Assembly: GCA_900320595.1 (NCBI GenBank)
Contig: ONSW01000002.1
Location: 30,613-94,612 of the forward strand
Source of the DNA: an uncultured Eubacteriales bacterium
GTDB taxonomy: Bacteria; Bacillota; Clostridia; Oscillospirales; Oscillospiraceae
Direction of reading: 5' to 3'
DNA length: 64,000 nt
Below, piece by piece: positions 17,228 through 25,191 of the stretch. Within the stretch, counting starts at the first letter, position 1; every line of letters begins with the position of its first letter. Made by a program: the position numbers and the translations under genes. The notes beneath the pieces are model-generated. The model saw only the letters and a list, made by a program, of their open reading frames with translations, did no database searches and had not been told where the DNA came from.

Positions 17228-19782
17228 CAGTGTGCCTCCGCCCAGTTTGTTCCGCTTTTGGCCTCGCAGGTCAGCGGAACGGACAGCTGGACTGCGCCTT
17301 CCATCTCTTCCTGCAGAATTCTCTTTACCTTTTCGGTCTCCTCCTCGGGGCACTCGGCGATAAGCTCGTCATGCACCTGCAGGATCAGCCGTGCCTTCAA
17401 GCCCTCCTCTCGCAGCCGCTTTGCGACGTTGACCATTGCGAGCTTGATAATATCCGCAGCGGTTCCCTGGATCGGCATGTTCAGCGCGACCCGCTCGCCG
17501 AACGCGCGCGTGTTGAAATTGCTGCTCTTCAGTTCGGGCAGATCGCGGCGGCGACCATAGAGCGTCGTCACATACCCGTCCTCTTTCGCCTGTTCGACGA
17601 CCTTCTTCATATAATCACGCACGCCGTGATATTTCTCAAGATAGGCATCCATATATTCCTTCGCCTCATAGGGGCGAACATGGATGTCCTGTGCCAGTGA
17701 AAATGCCGAGATCCCGTATACGATGCCGAAATTGACGGCTTTTGCCCGGCTTCGCAGTGTAGGCGTAACCTCTTCAAGGGGAAGGTTAAATACCTTCGAC
17801 GCAGTTACGGCGTGAAAGTCCTCCCCGCTCAGGAATGCTTCCTGCATCGCGGTATCGCCGGAAATATGCGCAAGCAGTCTCAGTTCGATCTGGCTGTAAT
17901 CGGCGTCGATAAGACTGTTGCCGGGCGCGGCGACGAACATCCGCCGGATCTGTGCGCCAAGCGATTTCCGGATCGGGATGTTCTGCAGATTCGGCTCGGT
18001 GGAAGATAGCCGTCCGGTAGCCGTTACAGTCATCTGGAAATTTGTATGGATCCTGCCGTCCGGAGCAATGACCTTCAAAAGCCCTTCGGCATACGTGGAC
18101 TTCAGCTTGGTCAGCATCCGGTATTCCAGAATTTCGCCGATAATATCGTGCTTTCCGATAAGCTTTTCCAGCACGTCAGCATTCGTACTCCACCCGGTCT
18201 TTGTTTTCTTGCCCGACGGGAGCATCAGCTCGTCGAACAAGACCTCGCCTAGCTGCTTGGGCGAATTAATATTGAACTCGTGTCCGGCTTGGCTCCAGAT
18301 GCTGTGCTGAAGCGAATCGATTTGGGAATTGAGGCTTTCACCGAATTCGTAAAGCGCCTTGCGGTCGACCAAAAATCCCGTCTGCTCCATCTCAGCCAGG
18401 ACGCGGCAGAGCGGAAGCTCGGCCTTTTCATAGAGCTCCGTCATGCCGAGCTCTTCGAGTTTTTTCTTCAACGGCTCGCAAAGCAGCCAGACCGCTTCCG
18501 CGCCGTCGCATTCAAAGCCGAGGTAGCGTGCACTGAGTCGGGCGAGAGAATAATCGCCGTCCGTGGCGTCGATCAGATAGCCGGCAAGCGCCGTGTCAAA
18601 GACGAAGCTGTCAGCCTCCAGTCCTTCGCCGAGCATCAGGCGCATGCAATCCTTGACATGATGGCCGCGGAGCTTTTTCTTTGCAAGAGCTCGCAGCAGT
18701 GCATTGTATGCCTCGCCGCAAGCAGTCCAGGATGCTGTGTAAACGGTCTCCCCATCACAGATTTCGACGCGTTCCAGTCCATCCATCGGGACAAAGGACG
18801 TCTCTTCACACGCACCAAGCTCCGCGATCAGTTTCTCCGTCTCCTCCGCAGAGGACAGTTCTATTCTGGCAAGCGAGCGGTGGGGCGTTTCCGCTGCCGC
18901 CGGTGTCTCGCCCGGTTCGACATGCCATTTTTCGATAAACTTGTTAAAGCCAAGCCTCTTGAACAACGGAAAGAGCTCCGCTTGATAATCTTCGTGCCAG
19001 ATGTTGTCCGCCGGCGCAAAATCAAACGGTACCTCGCGGAAGATCGTGGCAAGCCAGAAGGAATTGCGGGCGCTCGCCTCCCCTTCGGCCAGCTTTTTGC
19101 GCACGCCGTCCTTGATCTCCAGGGACGCAAGGTCTGCGTATATTTGATTGACTGTTCCATACCGCCGCACGAGATCCATTGCGGTCTTCTCTCCGATCCC
19201 CGGAACGCCGGGGATGTTGTCGGAGCTGTCGCCCATCAGCGCCTTCAGGTCTACCATTTTTTCGGGCGTGAAGCCGTACTCTTCCTCGAACCGCTGCGGC
19301 GTATAGAAAATGGTGTCTGTCTGTCCGCGCGCCGTGCGCACATTGCAGACCGTTGTCATATCGGAAATAAGCTGCAACGAATCCTTATCGCCCGTGACGA
19401 CCGTACAGCGCCAGCCGTTCTTCTCGCAGATCGCCGCAGCTGTTCCCATGATGTCGTCCGCTTCATAGCCGGAAACCTCATAGCGGCGTATTCCCATCGC
19501 GTCAAGGACTTCCTTCAGCACCGGCATCTGTGCCGCCAGGTCCTCCGGCATCGGCTTTCGCTGTGCCTTATACCCGGCATAAGCGCGATGACGAAACGTC
19601 GGGTCTTTCAGATCGAAGGCAACACAGAGCGCATCCGGCTTCACCTCGTCAAGGATCCGGCGCAGGATCGCGAGAAAACCGTATACCGCGTTTGTCGGCG
19701 TCCCGTCAGGCGCGGACAGCGGACGAACGCCGTAAAAGGCACGGTTGACGATGCTGTTTCCGTCCAGGATCATTAAGTTCAT
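17227..19782 (-). CDS. polA: DNA polymerase I
   Basis: Repair and Okazaki-fragment polymerase, 851 residues from the ATG at 19782 (GAGG upstream, preferred over an in-frame GTG four codons earlier). The 5' nuclease domain (1-290) has the expected acidic residues, DGNSIVNRAFYG, YEADDI and GDKDSLQL. The polymerase domain has DADYSQIELRLLAH, RSRAKAVNFGIVYGIS and the C-terminal QVHDEL. The intervening region (about 300-470) keeps the fold, but I do not see the DxE exonuclease motif, so 3'-5' proofreading is probably lost, as in Bacillus PolA. Confidence 0.96.
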   Translation of the reverse strand: MNLMILDGNSIVNRAFYGVRPLSAPDGTPTNAVYGFLAILRRILDEVKPDALCVAFDLKDPTFRHRAYAGYKAQRKPMPEDLAAQMPVLKEVLDAMGIRRYEVSGYEADDIMGTAAAICEKNGWRCTVVTGDKDSLQLISDMTTVCNVRTARGQTDTIFYTPQRFEEEYGFTPEKMVDLKALMGDSSDNIPGVPGIGEKTAMDLVRRYGTVNQIYADLASLEIKDGVRKKLAEGEASARNSFWLATIFREVPFDFAPADNIWHEDYQAELFPLFKRLGFNKFIEKWHVEPGETPAAAETPHRSLARIELSSAEETEKLIAELGACEETSFVPMDGLERVEICDGETVYTASWTACGEAYNALLRALAKKKLRGHHVKDCMRLMLGEGLEADSFVFDTALAGYLIDATDGDYSLARLSARYLGFECDGAEAVWLLCEPLKKKLEELGMTELYEKAELPLCRVLAEMEQTGFLVDRKALYEFGESLNSQIDSLQHSIWSQAGHEFNINSPKQLGEVLFDELMLPSGKKTKTGWSTNADVLEKLIGKHDIIGEILEYRMLTKLKSTYAEGLLKVIAPDGRIHTNFQMTVTATGRLSSTEPNLQNIPIRKSLGAQIRRMFVAAPGNSLIDADYSQIELRLLAHISGDTAMQEAFLSGEDFHAVTASKVFNLPLEEVTPTLRSRAKAVNFGIVYGISAFSLAQDIHVRPYEAKEYMDAYLEKYHGVRDYMKKVVEQAKEDGYVTTLYGRRRDLPELKSSNFNTRAFGERVALNMPIQGTAADIIKLAMVNVAKRLREEGLKARLILQVHDELIAECPEEETEKVKRILQEEMEGAVQLSVPLTCEAKSGTNWAEAH

Positions 19783-19790
19783 ATTGTTCC

Positions 19791-21761
19791 TCACTTTTCC
19801 CCGCGCAGACGGATGATCTCGTCACGCAACTGTGCGGCGATCTCGTATTCGAGCATCTTCGCCGCCTTGCGCATCTTGTTCTCGAGATCCTCGATCAGCT
19901 CGCGGCGTTCGCGCTCGGTCATCTTCACGCCGCCCTTCTTTGCGCTTGCTCCGGAAGAGGCAGACGACGAGATCTCAAGCAGTTCTCGCACATCCTTGGT
20001 GATCGTCTTCGGCGTGATGCCGTGTGCGGCGTTATATGCCATCTGTTTTTTCCGTCTGCGCTCGGTCTCGTCGATACAGGCGCGCATGGCGGGCGTGACG
20101 CTGTCGGCATACATGATAACAAAGCTCTCCGCATTTCTCGCAGCACGGCCGACCGTTTGGATCAAGCTGGTCTCGCTGCGCAGGAAGCCTTCTTTATCCG
20201 CGTCCAGAATCGCTACAAGCCCGACCTCGGGGATGTCCAGCCCTTCCCGCAGCAGATTGATGCCGACCAGCACGTCGAACTCGCCCATTCGCAGATCGCG
20301 GATGATCTCCATGCGCTCGATCGTGCCGATGTCACTGTGCATATAGCGGCAGCGGATCGACGAGTTGAGCAGATAGGCCGAAAGCTCCTCGGCCATCTTT
20401 TTGGTCAGCGTGGTGACCAGCACGCGCTGATGCTTTTCGATCTTTGCGTTGATTTCTCCGATGAGATCATCGATCTGTCCCTCAACGGGGCGGACAAAGA
20501 TCTCCGGATCAAGCAGTCCCGTCGGACGGATGACCTGCTCGGCGATCTGTCCGGCGCGCTCGCGCTCATACTCGGCAGGGGTGGCGGACACGTAGATCAC
20601 CTGATTGATCTTCTGGTTGAATTCATCGAATTTCAGCGGACGGTTATCAAACGCCGAGGGAAGCCGGAATCCGTAATCGACCAGGCTCTCCTTGCGGGCG
20701 TGATCGCCGTTATACATGGCGCGCACCTGCGGGACAGTGACGTGGCTCTCGTCGATAAAGAGCAGAAAATCCTTCGGGAAATAGTCCATCAGCGTCATCG
20801 GCGCGCTGCCAGGCGCACGGTTGGAGATCACCCGGGAATAGTTTTCGATCCCGCTGCAGTAACCGAGCTCCTGGATCATTTCGATATCGTAATCTGTGCG
20901 CTGGCGGATGCGCTGCGCTTCGATCAGCTTGTTATTATCCTTGAAATACTGTTCGCGTTCATCGCACTCGATGCGGATCTTTTCGATTGCGGCGTCGAGC
21001 TTATCCCGCGTCGTGACGTAATGGCTGGCGGGATAGATCGCCGCGTGGCTGAGATAGCGGACGGGAACGCCCGTGACCACATTGATCTCGCTGATGCGGT
21101 CGATCTCATCGCCGAAGAATTCAACGCGGATCGCGCGGTCATGAGCATAGGCCGGGAAGATCTCCACCGTATCGCCGCGGACGCGGAACATGTTGCGCTC
21201 AAAGGCAATGTCGTTGCGCTCATAGCGGATCTCGACCAGACGGCGCATCAGATCTCCGATGTCCCAGTTTTGCCCCGGGCGCAGCGATACGGTCATGCTG
21301 GCGAAATCGTCCGGCTCGCCGAGGCCGTAGATGCAGCTGACCGAGGAGACCACGATCACATCGCGCCGCTCGAGCAGCGAGCAGGTCGCGCTGATGCGAA
21401 GACGGTCGATCTCCTCGTTGGTAGACGCGTCCTTTTCGATATACGTATCTGTATGCGGGATATACGCCTCCGGCTGGTAATAATCGTAATAGCTGACGAA
21501 GTATTCGACAGCGTTTTCGGGGAAAAACTCCTTGAATTCACTGCAAAGCTGCGCGGCAAGCGTTTTATTGTGCGCCAGCACGAGCGTCGGTCGATTGACG
21601 CGCGCGATCACATTGGCCATCGTGAAAGTTTTGCCCGATCCGGTGACGCCAAGCAGCACCTGCTCGTCCAGACCGTTTTCCAACCCCGCGACAAGCTGTT
21701 CGATCGCCTCGGGCTGATCGCCCGTGGGCTGATAGGGCGATACCAGTTTAAACGTATCCAT
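19791..21761 (-). CDS. uvrB: Excinuclease ABC subunit B
   Basis: UvrB is the damage-verifying helicase-like subunit of nucleotide excision repair. From the ATG at 21761 (GGGAG upstream) the protein has 656 residues, the normal length. Visible features are the Walker [13 protein letters not shown], the beta-hairpin segment [21 protein letters not shown] and helicase motif [11 protein letters not shown]. The C-terminal UVR domain ([26 protein letters not shown]) binds UvrC. uvrA and uvrC are not in the window. Confidence 0.97.
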   Translation of the reverse strand: MDTFKLVSPYQPTGDQPEAIEQLVAGLENGLDEQVLLGVTGSGKTFTMANVIARVNRPTLVLAHNKTLAAQLCSEFKEFFPENAVEYFVSYYDYYQPEAYIPHTDTYIEKDASTNEEIDRLRISATCSLLERRDVIVVSSVSCIYGLGEPDDFASMTVSLRPGQNWDIGDLMRRLVEIRYERNDIAFERNMFRVRGDTVEIFPAYAHDRAIRVEFFGDEIDRISEINVVTGVPVRYLSHAAIYPASHYVTTRDKLDAAIEKIRIECDEREQYFKDNNKLIEAQRIRQRTDYDIEMIQELGYCSGIENYSRVISNRAPGSAPMTLMDYFPKDFLLFIDESHVTVPQVRAMYNGDHARKESLVDYGFRLPSAFDNRPLKFDEFNQKINQVIYVSATPAEYERERAGQIAEQVIRPTGLLDPEIFVRPVEGQIDDLIGEINAKIEKHQRVLVTTLTKKMAEELSAYLLNSSIRCRYMHSDIGTIERMEIIRDLRMGEFDVLVGINLLREGLDIPEVGLVAILDADKEGFLRSETSLIQTVGRAARNAESFVIMYADSVTPAMRACIDETERRRKKQMAYNAAHGITPKTITKDVRELLEISSSASSGASAKKGGVKMTERERRELIEDLENKMRKAAKMLEYEIAAQLRDEIIRLRGEK

Positions 21762-21792
21762 AGCTTCTCCCTGATCATACTTTAATAGATTT

Positions 21793-21821
21793 ATTATATC
21801 ACTCTGTTTCTTTATTCTCAA
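21793..21821 (-). promoter_or_regulatory. Promoter of the uvrB-polA operon
   Basis: Minus strand TTGAGA (21816-21821), 17 bases, TATAAT (21793-21798), about 30 bases before the uvrB ATG. No clear LexA/DinR box was recognised around it. Confidence 0.8.
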
Positions 21822-21874
21822 CCGCCCCGGTCGTATATTTTTCGGATTTGGACAGACCCTTCATCAAACGGCTG

Positions 21875-21904
21875 TAGACATGCTGCGGCATCGTGTGCTA
21901 AAAT
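21875..21904 (+). promoter_or_regulatory. Promoter of the PAP2 phosphatase gene
   Basis: TAGACA (21875-21880), 18 bases, TAAAAT (21899-21904), 30 bases before the ATG at 21935. Confidence 0.6.
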
Positions 21905-21934
21905 AGAAGAAATAAAAGAAAGGATCTCCACATC

Positions 21935-22585
21935 ATGACAGAAACCGCTTCGGCGCTTTGGATCAACAGTACCTTCGCCGGATTTGACATCGCCGTCACA
22001 ACAGCCATTCATCGTCTTTACGAGGTCGGCGGGGGCTTTTTCACGCCGTTTTTTGAATTTGTCTCTTTGCTTGGCAAGGGCGGAATCTTTCTGATCCTGC
22101 TCTCGCTGCTGCTGACATTTCACAAGCCTACACGCCGCTTCGGCACGGCCATGATGATCGGTCTTGCGCTCGGAACGCTGATGACCAACTGCATCCTCAA
22201 GGTGCTGATCGCACGTGCGCGCCCCTATGCCGATCAAAGCAGCATCTATTATCAGTTCTGGCAGCTTGTCGGCATGCACACCGAAAGCGACAAGAGCTTC
22301 CCGTCCGGGCATACTACGGCGGCCTTTGACGCCTGTGTGCCGGTTTTCCTGCTTGGGAAGAAGCGGGTGAGCTGGACGGCGCTGCTATTCGGCATTGCCA
22401 TGGGGATCGCGCGGATCTACCTGTGCGTCCATTTCCCCTCCGACGTTGTGGCGGGAATGCTTGTGGGAACCCTGGCAGGCTGTACCGCGGTGATTATTTC
22501 CTCCCGCATCCCGTCAAAATGGTATGAAGCAGAGTTTATCAAAAGGAAAGCAGGTGCTCACGAATGTTCGGATTCGGGAAAATAA
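21935..22585 (+). CDS. PAP2-family membrane phosphatase
   Basis: A 216-residue polytopic phosphatase of the PAP2/undecaprenyl pyrophosphate phosphatase-like family. The catalytic triad of motifs is complete: K89 to RP97 in KVLIARARP, PSGH at 123-126, and R160/H166/D170 in ARIYLCVHFPSD. About six transmembrane helices surround these motifs. Lipid diphosphates such as undecaprenyl or phosphatidylglycerol phosphates are the usual substrates. A dedicated UppP of the other family is also present at 27896. Its end overlaps the next gene by 22 bases. Confidence 0.9.
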   Translation: MTETASALWINSTFAGFDIAVTTAIHRLYEVGGGFFTPFFEFVSLLGKGGIFLILLSLLLTFHKPTRRFGTAMMIGLALGTLMTNCILKVLIARARPYADQSSIYYQFWQLVGMHTESDKSFPSGHTTAAFDACVPVFLLGKKRVSWTALLFGIAMGIARIYLCVHFPSDVVAGMLVGTLAGCTAVIISSRIPSKWYEAEFIKRKAGAHECSDSGK

Positions 22586-22959
22586 GGCTGCGCGGCGTCG
22601 ACCGTAAAGTCATCCGCGATGACGCACATGCCGAAGATTACAAGCTGGCCCCGGCGATCGGGCGCGTTCGTTTCGGCAAGCTCTGCTTTTACTATCGCGA
22701 TCTCGGTGTGAAATACTATGTCCCGTATGACTATATCGAACGTGCTTTTATCCGCATCAGCGAAACACAGCCGGATGACAGTCCCCCGATTTATTACTAT
22801 CGTCTGATCCTGATGCATGGGGAAAAGGAATTTGCAAACCTGATCTTCAACAAGGAGAAGGATGCAGACGACGCGCTGGCCAGACTCAGCGAGCTCGCGC
22901 CGGATATGGCAGTCGGCTATGTCGAGCCCGCTGGCGGCAAAAAGCCGAGTTTTCGATAA
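22564..22959 (+). CDS. Conserved protein of unknown function (copy 1)
   Basis: A 131-residue soluble protein I cannot name. It overlaps the PAP2 gene by 22 bases, so the two are co-translated. The core GKLCFYYRDLGVKYYVPY followed by ERAFIRISE is shared with the protein at 36927 (GVFYRDGFKTKYVPY, ERAFIRVQE), and so is the end DDALARLSE...AVGYVEP. The alternating strands and final helix suggest a small beta-rich domain, possibly PH-like; that is inference only. It has no signal peptide or membrane helix. Confidence 0.8.
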   Translation: MFGFGKIRLRGVDRKVIRDDAHAEDYKLAPAIGRVRFGKLCFYYRDLGVKYYVPYDYIERAFIRISETQPDDSPPIYYYRLILMHGEKEFANLIFNKEKDADDALARLSELAPDMAVGYVEPAGGKKPSFR

Positions 22960-23006
22960 CAAAAAAGACGTCTTTCTTTGCAAGCGCAGAGAAAGACGTC
23001 TTTTTT
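22960..23006. terminator. Bidirectional terminator
   Basis: The inverted repeat AAAGACGTCTTTCT...AGAAAGACGTCTTT lies between convergent genes, with an A-run on the left and a T-run on the right. Confidence 0.88.
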
Positions 23007-24721
23007 TAGGTTCTGAGGGTCTCTGCCAGCTTTTCGTCCGGGGCGACAAAAACTGTGGAATAATCGGTATACAGCACCGCGCCGGGCAAAGAACCTGCCG
23101 GTTTTTTTACGAATCGGATTTGTGTTATGTCAACCGGAACCTTGCCGGCCTCTCTCCCCTGTGAGTAATACGCGGCAAGCGAGGCGGCCTCTTCGATGCT
23201 CCGCAGCGGCGGCTCGATCCCGTCGGTTCGCAATACGACGTGGCTTCCGTGCAGCTTTTGCACATGCAGCCATAGATCCGTTCGGCGGGCAAGCTTAAAG
23301 CTAAGCTCATCGTTTTGCACATTGCTTCTCCCGACAAGGATCTCCAGTCCGTCTGATGAGATAAAACGCATCGGAGCCTGGGGTTTGGCGCGATCGGCCT
23401 TAGCGTTTTTGCTTTTTTTCAGATATCCGGTCTCCTTCAGTTCCCGGCGAATATCGGCAAGATCCCGTTCACTTTCGGCGCGCTCGATCTCATCGAGCAC
23501 AGCCGCAAGATAATCGCATTGCCTCTCCCCTTCGCTGATCAGCACCGTCAGATGCTCTTTTGCGGCTTTTTTTCGCGTAAATTCCTTATACAGAGCGGAT
23601 GCATTCTGCTGCGGTGTTTTCAGCGGATCGAGCGGTACATGGATCTGAGGATAGGTTTCCTCAAAATAATTCTCGCAGATGAGCTCAGACTGGCCTTTTT
23701 TTATGCGGTACATGTTTGCCGTGATCAGCTCGGCCTGTCGGCGGATCTCCTCACGGTTCTCTGTCTGTGCCAATTCCTCTTTTTGCACGGCAAGCTTTCT
23801 GACTGTACGCTCATACGCCGTCTTGACCGCTTTCATCAGTTCACGGCTGCGCCGCCTTCTGCTCTCCGCACGGTCGCGGCGCGCATAAAAGCTGTCGAGC
23901 AGTTCGGAAAAGCTGTCAAAGCGCTCGTTCCTCCCGGCCGCGCCGTATTGATTGATCGAAAGGAAAGAAAAATCTTTCGCCGCATCGTCCAGAGTGACAA
24001 GCGTCGGTGCATATTCGCCCGCAGCCACCGTCTCACGTAAAGACAGCGCGTTTTCCTCAAGCAAGTCTATTCTGTTATGGCTTCTGTAAGCGAGCTCGCG
24101 GCACACGAGCGGAGAGAGACCGGAAAAAGTATGCAATAACACTTTATCGAGTTCCCCGCCGTCATCCATTCCGCAAATCGCTTTTTGCAGTTCTTCCTCG
24201 CTACAAGCGAGAAAATGGATCTTTTCCTGCTTGGGCGGGAGCCGATAAATCATCCCGGGAAGCACGCCTCTGCCTTCGCCGCCGTATTCCATCCGGCGAA
24301 GGCAGTCGATAATGCGGCCGTCCGCGCCGACAAGGATCACGTTGGCGCTTCGCCCGATCATTTCGACGGCAAGGGTTTTCTCACTCTCATCTCCCATTTC
24401 GTCGCGTGTGTCGAGATGGATAAGCAGCATGCGCTCCCAATCCGGCTGTTCGATCTGCCGGATGCGGGCGCCGATCAGATGCTTTCTCAGCAGCATACAG
24501 AACATCGGCGGCTCTGCCGGATTTTCAAAGCTCTCGGCAGTGAAATGGACGCGCGCACCGGATGCAGATGCGCTGATCAAAAGGCGTCTGTTCCCTTCGC
24601 GCGTACGAAGGGCAAGAAGGATCTTATCTTTTTCTGGCTGCTGAACGCGGTCGATCCGCGCGCCCTCAGCGGTTTTCAGTTCTTCGCTGAGCGCATGCAG
24701 CGTGATGGCGTCAAGCGGCAT
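23006..24721 (-). CDS. rqcH: NFACT-family ribosome quality-control factor RqcH
   Basis: Rqc2/RqcH proteins bind obstructed 50S-peptidyl-tRNA complexes and direct C-terminal alanine tailing; they were formerly called fibronectin-binding protein A. The 571-residue protein has NFACT-N (1-170, MPLDAITLHALSEEL), then helix-hairpin-helix and a long coiled coil (about 270-430). The C-terminal NFACT-R domain (about 450-565) shows SDGLEILVGRSNVQNDELSF, LWLHVQKLHGSHVVLR and KPAGSLPGAVLYT. It directly follows mrnC, so both may be RNA/ribosome maintenance genes in one unit. Confidence 0.93.
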   Translation of the reverse strand: MPLDAITLHALSEELKTAEGARIDRVQQPEKDKILLALRTREGNRRLLISASASGARVHFTAESFENPAEPPMFCMLLRKHLIGARIRQIEQPDWERMLLIHLDTRDEMGDESEKTLAVEMIGRSANVILVGADGRIIDCLRRMEYGGEGRGVLPGMIYRLPPKQEKIHFLACSEEELQKAICGMDDGGELDKVLLHTFSGLSPLVCRELAYRSHNRIDLLEENALSLRETVAAGEYAPTLVTLDDAAKDFSFLSINQYGAAGRNERFDSFSELLDSFYARRDRAESRRRRSRELMKAVKTAYERTVRKLAVQKEELAQTENREEIRRQAELITANMYRIKKGQSELICENYFEETYPQIHVPLDPLKTPQQNASALYKEFTRKKAAKEHLTVLISEGERQCDYLAAVLDEIERAESERDLADIRRELKETGYLKKSKNAKADRAKPQAPMRFISSDGLEILVGRSNVQNDELSFKLARRTDLWLHVQKLHGSHVVLRTDGIEPPLRSIEEAASLAAYYSQGREAGKVPVDITQIRFVKKPAGSLPGAVLYTDYSTVFVAPDEKLAETLRT

Positions 24722-25141
24722 TTATCTGCTCTCCTTTTTCTCATAGCCGGAACAGATTTCACGAAACAGCTCGTTCAACCGCTCGGTCTTTCCCTGCAGA
24801 TACAGCCAGCCGAAGAGCGCCTCCAGCCCTGTTGCGGCATGATACTCTCCGACATGCGCGGCATGAGGGACTGAATTGACATGCGTATTCCGTCCGCGGC
24901 GGTAGATCGTGCTTTCCTCCTCAGTCAGAAGGGGCAGTATCCTTTCAGCCGCCGCAGCCTGCGCCGGGGCGTTGACGCGCCTGGTGGCAAGATGATGAAG
25001 CTCTCCCACCGCAGTATGTCCGTCCTCACAAAGACTCGCGCGTGTCATGAGCTCATACACGCCGTCTCCGATATGCGCAAGGCCGAGCATACTGATCTTA
25101 TTGACGTCTGCAAGCGTCATATTGGGTTTGAAATAGTCCAT
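24722..25141 (-). CDS. mrnC: Mini-ribonuclease III
   Basis: Mini-III trims 23S rRNA precursors; it has an RNase III catalytic domain but no dsRNA-binding domain. The 139-residue length fits. The catalytic acidic motif is in LAHIGDGVYELMTR, with EEESTIYRRGRN, HVGEYHAATGLEALFGWLYL and a charged C-terminus. It ends one base before rqcH. Upstream it is separated from ftsK by a terminator with only about 50 bases between, and I see no strong promoter there, so readthrough is likely. Confidence 0.93.
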   Translation of the reverse strand: MDYFKPNMTLADVNKISMLGLAHIGDGVYELMTRASLCEDGHTAVGELHHLATRRVNAPAQAAAAERILPLLTEEESTIYRRGRNTHVNSVPHAAHVGEYHAATGLEALFGWLYLQGKTERLNELFREICSGYEKKESR

Positions 25142-25160
25142 TTTACTCTCTTTTACTACG

Positions 25161-25188
25161 AAAAAAGGGCGCTGAAAGACGCCCTTTT
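25161..25188 (-). terminator. Terminator after ftsK
   Basis: GGGCG-ctgaaaga-CGCCC with flanking A/T pairs and a minus-strand T-run. It lies four bases after the ftsK stop codon and upstream of mrnC. Confidence 0.8.
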
Positions 25189-25191
25189 CCG

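Noticed and set aside
20022-21785. Open frame of 587 codons on the plus strand opposite uvrB
   Set aside because: Antisense shadow of a highly conserved gene; no ribosome binding site and composition without domain features.
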